From Owenia fusiformis (Eukaryota; Annelida; Polychaeta; Sabellida; Oweniidae), in assembly GCA_903813345.2 (NCBI GenBank), contig CAIIXF020000008.1, positions 13,314,822 through 13,378,821 of the forward strand: a DNA stretch of 64,000 nt, read 5' to 3'. How positions within the stretch are numbered: the first letter of the stretch is position 1; each line of letters starts with the position of its first letter. Positions 23,901 to 32,900 of this stretch are shown here, piece after piece. The notes under the pieces are model-generated. The model had not been told where the DNA came from. It was given only the letters and a program-made list of their open reading frames with translations, and ran no database searches. A program made the translations under genes and the position numbers.

Positions 23901-26900
23901 ATCTTGCTCTGGCAGATGATGTTAAACATCTGGAGAGGAATTCCTGTAAAGAAGATAATGGAATTCACTTAAGTCAGCTTGTACACAGCCAACTGTACAG
24001 TATGGTACTATATTCTTAATGTACCATACAGTACTGTGATTTCATAGTGCGATTTTGGGGTGTATGGACAAAATGTTAAGCCAATGCTGTCAATATACAA
24101 GAAGACCGATTTGCTGAAAATGAACAAAAATGTTGCTTCTTTTCTACCCTGCACGCAGAGTCTAGTTATGAACTACCCTCTGCCTTGTATAGACTATATT
24201 ACAGTTTAGCAGTCCCGCCCCAAAGATTGGTGCCTGTGACAGCCCGGGTAATAAATCATTTCAAATCTACCATGCTGACCCTTTCTCAACCAATCAGCGA
24301 AGTGGAAGGAATGTGTGCTAAATACGTGCTCATTAACTATGCCGGCATGTCAGAGGAAATGACCATATAGAAAAGTCGTCCATATTTCGATGACGAACTC
24401 TGATTGGCTCCGTGAGATCAGAGATTTATTGTAAACTGAAAGAGTGAAGACGAAGCTCTCTTTTAAGAAGTGAAGTCAAACGAATGCAAAGGGTACTTTT
24501 TTCAAAATGATTCATGAGATAAAACTGCCAAATACATGCTAGTCTATGAGGTGGCATTACATTCACGGGTCAGTATGAACAAACTACTAGTATTCATTTT
24601 GTCCATCCCTCTTGAACTTGAGGATATGTTATATTTGCCATATGAAGATCCCTGGGCACTAAGAACCCCTCCCATACCATTTAAATACAAGAAAATATAC
24701 AAGAAACATTTTACAAGAAAAATATACAAGAAAATGTTTTGAAACTGCCTATATACTGTAGATATACAGGGTGGGCCAAAAAAAAACCAATACCCAACTT
24801 CAAATCAGGATAAAAATAGTTACAATCAATATGGTACATTGACTTACATACCATTTTAAAGGTTATACAATTTCAAACAATTTGGTATATAACACTATGT
24901 CATGAAATCAATAGTAAAATTTTATTATACTTATTTGGGAGGCCGGGTTGCTATTTAAGGTCTCCAGATTTAAGGGAGAAAATAGTAAATCTGCGGAATT
25001 ATGTTAATTTTTTATTTATAGAATATCGTTCTTTTGTTAGGTGAATACATGCTTGGATATTGATATTTGCATTATTGTGTGACTATTATTGTTTATGAAT
25101 TTCAGTGTTGTTTAATCACATTTTACACTTTATTTATCTAAACAGTTTTAAGAATTGCTCAATATACCCCCACCCACTCCCCTCTGCATCAACAACCAGA
25201 ACAACGGCAACGCCAAAGCGTAGCGAATCCCATCGAACAGAAATGGCTGGCATTTTTACAAACGAATAGCAAATATCATAAAACAACACACCAGAAAGGC
25301 CACCATTTTCAAAATGGTTGCTCACTAGCCAAGTTGTCATCAGAAGAAATAATATGCTTTTAAGTAGCCACCTCTAAAATTTTTGAAAAATCTCACACGT
25401 ACTTGTAAAATTACACACATAAAAATGGTGGCCATTTTTCAAAATGGCCAACTACTCCCCAAAGTTCTATTAGACAATGTGCCATGCTTAAAGTATTCAC
25501 ATATCAAATATGAACAAAATCGCTCCACTACTTTTCGAGTTATAGTAAAATATGTTAAAATGGCGGCCATTTTTCAAAATGGCCACCGTCTACCAAAAGT
25601 GTCATTAGAAATAGACAGTGTGCCATGCTTATAGTATTCACATACCAAATATGAACAAAATCAAACCACTACTTTTCGAGTTATAGTAAAATACGTTAAA
25701 ATGGCGGCCATTTTTCAAATTTTTTTTCAAAATGGCCGCCTTCTACCAAAAGTGTCATAGGACAGTGTGCAATACTTATAGTATTCACATACCAAATATG
25801 AACAAAATCGCTCCACTACTTTTCGAGTTATAGTAAAATACGTTAAAATGGCGGCCATTTTTCAATTGTTTTTTCAAAATGGCCGCCTTCTACCAAAAGT
25901 GTCATAGGACAGTGTGCAATGCTTATAGTATTCACATACCAAATATGAACAAAATCGCTCCACTACTTTTCGAGTTATAGTAAAATACGTTAAAATGGCG
26001 GCCATTTTTCAACTTTTTTTCAAAATGGCCGCCTTCTACCAAAAGTGTCATAGGACAGTGTGCCATGCTTATAGTTTTTACATACCAAATATAAACAAAA
26101 TCGCTCCACTACTTTTCGAGTTATAGTAAAATACGTTAAAATGGCGGCCATTTTTCAAAATGGCCGCCTTCTACCAAAAGTGTTTTTAGACAGTGTGCAA
26201 TGCTTATAGTATTCACATACCAAATATGAACAAAATCGCTCCACTATTTTTTGAGTTATAGCAAAAATCGTAAAATGACGAGTAAAGGCCGCCATTTTTC
26301 AAGATGGCTGCCATGTGCTTCTTTAATATCTACATTTGTAGCATTATTAATGTCCTTTATAATTTTTTTACATTTAAAACATATTGCTATTACAGTTTTA
26401 CATATTACACCTAAATTACTGTAATATCGGCACTAAAATGGCCGCCATTTTGAAATGAGCGGCCATTTTGAAAATCGGCTTTCGAGCAGAACTTCTACCC
26501 CCATAGGGTATATGTGTACAAAATATGAACAAAATTGGGCCAACGGTATTTGAGTTATTGCCCGGACGGACGGACGGACGGACGGACGGACAGACGTACG
26601 TACGGACGGACGGACGGACGTACGTACGGACGGACGGAGGCGTTCCCTATATCCCTCCGAACTTCGTTCGTTGGGATAATAAGCTTCAAGTGATAGCGCA
26701 ATCTATCAATAGCCTTATTGAGAGATTTCTGTTGCAATTCATTTCAGCACTTTAAGATTCTGTTTCAGCTCATCAATGCTGTTTATTGGATGCTTTTGAT
26801 TGTACCATTTCTTTAAGATGGCTCCATGTATGGTAATCAAACACATTAGCATCGGGGTTGTTGGGTGGCCAAGCATCGAGATCCATCAAATTGACACCTT

Positions 26901-29900
26901 GTTTGCAAAGAAATGCCAATGTCTCCTTTGATCTATGGTACGAGGCAATGTCTTGTTGAAAAATAAAATCCTCGTCACATATACGTTTAATGTATTTTAA
27001 CAGACCCCCTTTGAGTACTTAATGATAATAGACAACACTAAAATTCCTAAACAATAAGTTTAGTCACACAATATGCAAATATACAAGCATGTATTCACCT
27101 AACAAAATGATATTCTATAAATAAAAAATTAACATTATTCCGCAGATTTACTATTTTCTCCCTAAAATCTGAATACCTTAAATACCGACCCGGCCTCCCA
27201 AATAAGCATAATAAAACTTTAATATTGATTTAATGACATATTGTTATATACCAAATTGTTCGGAAATGGATTACCTTTAAAATGATACATAAATCAATGT
27301 AACATATTAAACATAGCTATTTTCATTCTGATTTAAAGTTGGGTATTGGTTTTTTTTGGCCCACCCTGTATATGGACTTACCAGCTTCCCATTGTTTTGG
27401 CTGTACATGCCCCAGGAAGTCATGTTTTACATAGAGCTTGTGGCTGGTCAGACTGTTCATCTTAAATGCATGGTGAGACATCTTTCCCTCACTCTTATCA
27501 CATAGTTTCTGAACAATAAATACGGATAATTGCAAACTTACCTAACAGTGTTATGGGAAACTATAAACTGATAAACATTTCCTGCTTTTAAATAATCACA
27601 CAGAAACTAAATAATCACACAGAAACAATTTTTAAAAGCTAAGCATTGAAAAGAGGTTTAATGCATACTGCATTTGAAGTTCTAACAAGTTCATAAAATA
27701 TCACAAATTCAAATTCAACTAGAACAGCAACTCTGCGGAGTAGCAAACCCCACCAAACAAAATCTTTTAAAGTCATCAAGTCTTTCTTGAGAGGTCCTTG
27801 GAAAGAATGACTTATCCATCTAATAAACACAAATTCATTTAAGAGTGGGAAATGTGGGCAATAGTATTTTACATTATATTTGCCCACTTTATTCCATGGT
27901 GATTCAACTTTTTCCCACCTTTAACATACCTGAGTATACGGAAGAAACTGTTCATGTGCCTGGGTCACTGTCAACTGTTCAACACCACGTTCCAACAGCT
28001 CTTGGCTGAGTAAACCAGGACCTTGAATATACAAAACATCAAACTACAATCCCAAAGAACAAAGTGTACCACAAAACAATTTTAAACTCAAAATAAATAA
28101 GTGTTGCAGAATGACTTTAAATCGGCAATACGATTAAATACTAGCACCACTCTTTTTGCTAATCATTTTGGAAAAATTGCGGAGAAGCTTAGATGGGTAG
28201 GTAAACATTATCTAAATTTTTACAAAGGTCTTTAATCTATATTTATATTTACCTGCATTGCACTCTAGAAATGGCACTGACGCTTCAAGGTGAGGCTCTA
28301 AACAATCAACTATTTCTTCTGTAACAGTAAAATTAATCAGTACTGTACATGCACATGCAGAGTTGATTCCATTGTTGAACCACTCGCTTACCAAATAAAT
28401 GTACATTGTTAACATTGAAAAAACATTCTGCGATTCATGTAGGTTTTCAAGATGTGGTCCAATTTTCATCTTTTTACTTAAATCATAATTCCTTGATTTC
28501 CCCTAATTTTTCTCACCATTTCAAAAAAATTATTCATTTTGAGAAAATTCGTTATTTTTCTGATAAAATGTGTTTTCTTCGGGGTCAACCCAGTTGTCCG
28601 AAACCCAGTTGTCCGAAACCCAGTTGTCCGAAACCCAGTTGTCCGAAACCCAGTTTTCCGAAACCCAGTTCTCCGAAACCCAGTTCTCCGAAAATTAAAA
28701 AATTAAATTTCTTAGTATCTTGTCGCAACCTCGCGAATCAGGACAGCATACATTGGTAACACGTTGACATCGGTTAGCCCGGTCAATAATGGGTCCGAAA
28801 GTTCACGATCATATATATTCTTACTAGATTCTCGGCACATAGACTTATATGGACATTCTACAAATTTTGAACCGCATTGTCCAGCACGAATCGCACTCCT
28901 TCTTGGTGAAAATTCAAGACTGCCGCCAACATTTTAGACAATTATCACAGTCGAAAAGAATATTCTGGCGAAAGGAATATCTATCTCATTAGAATAACGT
29001 ATGGACGTCCGTAACAATTATATAATATTCATTTGATAATTTTTTCCATTCCCTTTTCTCAATAAAATATGGTTAATTATGTTTTCCAATATCAATTGAT
29101 AATATTTCTACCCTGAAAAATATCTAAAAAGAAGATTTTGGTTGTTCAGTACCACCCATTGTTAAGATTTCGTCCAAATTCTCGATAAATCAATAAAATA
29201 TGCTCATTTCGTATAACTTATATAATATATATGTGGCATATATACATATCAGATGTCTATCCTTTTTTCATCATAATATAAGAGGTTTGTATGTTTTAGT
29301 AGAAACGTATTCCTTTCCAAACATTTAGATTTAAGAATTTCTCCCATTGGTGATATTGTTCAAAATCAAAACTGTGTTTTTGCGATATATTGAACTGTTG
29401 AAGTAAGCGTGTAATAGTTTGTAGTAGAGCCAAGATTTGATCTGTATCATGTACGTACCCTGCATAAAAAAATTCGTTTTTAGTGTGCCATAGATGTCAA
29501 CCATTAACTATTGCAGAATCAAAAAAGGTTTTGTGAAAAATTAGGATAATGTTTAAAAATTATACACCGGACAATAAATAACTACTCAATGCAGACAGGG
29601 AGTTTTAATTGCCCAAAAACTGAGTATCAAAATGCATTTGTATCTCTTTAGTATCTTGCATGACTCGTTCATATGAATTCTTTATTTCTACCTCGTTCCC
29701 AATACATTCTGAGACAGTTCAACCTTTGCCCCACGTCCTGTTCGTCGTTAGTACATTGTCACTCGATATAATTGCCACGCGGTCCTAACTTCGACCGTTA
29801 ATTTGAATTTTTGACCTACCGGATATTTGAAAATCAAGGATTACGAGTCTCATACTGCACCGTTTTTCTTCAAACTTGTTCCATTCAAAGCATGACAAAA

Positions 29901-32900
29901 ATCTCTTTCTGATGGTACGTTATTATATTATCTTAAACAGAGTTCCTACTTCCAGCGTAATTTTGGTCCCCAGCTGTAAGAACAGCTGGGGAGTGGGGAC
30001 CAAAACGCTGCTAGAACGAGAGACTCTTTACAATAAAGTAATGCACTGACAAAAGTGCAATTTTGTTTTGCTTTTAATAATGGAAGAAGAAAAGTGCAGT
30101 ATCAGACTCGCAATCCTTGATTTTCAAGCATCTGGTAGGTCAAAAATTCCAATTAACGGTCGAAGACCGCGTGATTGCAGAAAGTGATGACCACGTGGAA
30201 ATTTTGAAACTACCCTTTCGAGTAGGCAAGTAGACCCCAGTCACCCCAAACGGTTCTAAGTACTTCCAATCCGTCCATACAGTTTAAGCCCGTTCTCGAG
30301 AGCGTAGTGAGAACTAGTTTGGTGTGATAATAGGGTCAGATACCACTGGCGGATTAGGGGGGGGGGGGGGGGGGGCGGGCTGGGGCCCTTGGGTGGGCCC
30401 AGAAAAAGAAATTGGGCCCAAAAAAAATTGTGGGCCAAAAAAAGGCCCCAAAAAGTGGGCCTCTTTGATCATTACTGGGCCTTTTAAGGCCTTATTTTTT
30501 AATTTCAGGCCAAATTTTGAAGGAAATAGGGCCTCAAAATTTGGGCCCACTTTTGGGTTTTAGGGGCCCAAATTTTTTTTTCTCTGACCTGAAACTTGGG
30601 CCCCCCCCGCCCTTATTGGTTCCCAGATCCGCCCCTGGATACTGAAAGTGTAAGCATGGACGACCTCCCACCGTCCAATGAATACAGTGGGTTCAGAATC
30701 AGAACGCGTTTCAGACGGCGTTCTGAAACAGCTCACTATAGCTTATTCCTTAAATTCTGGCCTGAATGCTTTGTACGTTGAGAGACGGGACGGGACACGA
30801 CCAGTGTGACAGCGCTGTCACGCTCGCCGTAGAATTTCTGCGCTCTCATACTTTTGCAGTCACATTTGCAGTCACAAGTGGCGTTTACATATTAACATAC
30901 ATAGGGGTCTACAATTTTTAAACCAATTTTCTTTATGCCCCATGGGGCTTTTTGAGAGGGAACAATATTTTTCCAATGGGTGATGGGCGTTCATAAAAGG
31001 GAAAATAGCTTTCCCAAGCCAGTGGGCATTTATTTAGTAAAGTTGACGTGTACATCTTTTGAAACCAAAAATTATTCTTCATTTAGGTACTCTGTTCGAG
31101 AAATAGAGATTAAATTCAAAAAGATGAAGTGAGTACATGGCGAAAATGAAACTTCTTGCGAATGGGAGAACATCCAATTTGATACGAGGACAGCCTGTCT
31201 TCGTTTCCAGTTAATCCCAAGTGATTACGTTTAGAATGTTTTGTTCTTTTACATTTTACGATTTGATAATCGAGACAGAGACTAAGAAATTAAATGCGAC
31301 GAAACATTTTGACAACGTAATATGTGTACTGTTTATTCTTAAAGTTTTATGCGTTAACTTATTTTATCGCTTTCAAAATGTTTAATTTTATTTTGCCTAT
31401 ATAAAATATATTGAATAAGATAAGATCAACTGTTCCGTAATATATATTGTGTTTTGATGACCTTTTTTAGAATCACAATGTAAAATAAATCCCCCGTTCC
31501 TGTCATTCTGGTAACGCCGTGGTGTAATGGATGCAATTCAAAGTGAGAGAGAGATCTATACATCAGAATGCGTCCATGCCATTAATTTTGCCAAATACAT
31601 GACATGAAACTGGCTTGAAGTGCGTCCCCCTTTATCTGGTAAATTATGACTAAATTTTTCGGACAACTGGGTTTCGGAGAACTGGGTTTCGGAAAACTGG
31701 GTTTCGGAGAACTGGGTTTCGGAAAACTGGGTTTCGGACAACTGGGTTTCGGACAACTGGGTTTCGGACAACTGGGGTGCACCCGTTTTCTTCACTTTCC
31801 CGTTTCCCTGACAGTGGCAACCCTGTTGTAATAGATACCATATTCTCTCTAATGGGTGCACAGTTCCAATGAGCACATATGCGAATTTTATGTTGACAGT
31901 ATAGTCTCAATAAACATGAAGTGCATAATGTTTGATTATTTAAACAACAAATGTACAGGGTGGTCAAAAAAATGGAAACCCTAGATTTTCCTTATATCTT
32001 TGTCACTTTAAGAAATTACTCCCTGATATTTCACACATGTGTACATCATTCAATTTCCTAGCACCCTACCATATTTCATGACGATCAGACTGTTAGTCAC
32101 AATTTTACAGCACTTTGAATAAGATGCTTTAGATTTGGCCATTATCGCGCTGTAGGCAAAACAGCACAGTTGTCAATGACTCGAATGCATTCCTCATCAG
32201 GTATGGCCTGAATGACACAAATGATCTAACTTTTGAGGTTTGCAATTGTTCTGAGGTCATTCTCATATACTTTTAGACGATGAGTACAGGTTTCCCCATA
32301 ACGCAATAGTGGCCACTGGGCATGTTCTTTACTGTAACATTGTGACTATCAATCTGATGGTCATGAAATAAAGTAGGCTGGTAGCAAATTGAATGATGTA
32401 CAAAAGTGTAAAATATCAGGGAGTTATCTTTTGAAATGACAAAGATATGCGGAAACTGGTATTAGGGTTTCCATTTTTTTTGACCACCCTGTATTACATA
32501 GCTAGCGAAGCATTTGTATGGAAGTCAATGTGAAAGTTAGAGGGCTGTCTACCGATATTGACCGATTACCCCGATATGGCCCGCTTGTAAACCTCGTTTT
32601 GATATTAGATTCTTTAATAACCATGACAATATCATGACGTCATGTTTTATTTCAATCAAATTCTACTTGCACACAGATGTGTGACTTCATTGATCAATAC
32701 AAAGTAGCCATGGGAATAAAGGTATGTAATACATCAGTTACTTTACTGTGACATGAAATATGCCTGCGTTCTTGCCCAAATATAGAGCCTCGCTCCCAAG
32801 GTCATCCAATATTGGGAGAACTCTTTATTTCACATTAAATAGTGACATAACCTTTATGTATAATGCAGAGAATATGATATATGCATTTGTACTATGAAAG

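Larger units (their letters stand above)
24777..27368 (-). mobile_element. Mariner-superfamily transposon with long inverted ends, interrupted
   Basis: Ends CAGGGTGGGCCAAAAAAAAA and its complement (with TTGGCCCACCCTG), flanked by TA. Arms of about 350 bp mirror each other, sharing AATACCCAACTT, TTGGGAGGCCGGGT, TAGTAAATCTGCGG and TTAGGTGAATACATGC. Between them lie a decayed transposase tail and an AAATGGC/GGACGG repeat array. It sits in the TFB2M intron between exons 4 and 5. Confidence 0.85.
28581..31784. mobile_element. Rehavkus/foldback-like element with minisatellite ends
   Basis: A 9-bp direct repeat GTTTTCTTC flanks the element (28572-28580 and 31785-31793). The ends are inverted: GGGGTCAACCCAGTTGTCCG at left and the complement of GGGTGCACCCCAGTTGTCCG at right. 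Each end is a tandem array of a 15-bp unit, CCCAGTTGTCCGAAA (28590-28693), mirrored at 31655-31773. Terminal inverted repeats made of tandem repeats plus 9-bp duplications are the hallmark of Rehavkus/foldback elements of the Mutator group. No transposase is seen; two smaller elements are nested inside. Confidence 0.8.

Noticed and set aside
26525-26755. Open stretches with RTDGRTDG on both strands
   Set aside because: Translation of a GGAC/CGTA simple repeat.
30256-30563. Gly/Pro-rich open stretches on both strands
   Set aside because: They arise from the poly-G and GGGCCC content of a MITE.
31556-31967. Three open stretches with SCPKP or ETQLS repeats
   Set aside because: Frames through a 15-bp minisatellite in the foldback element; a multiple of three stays open by chance.
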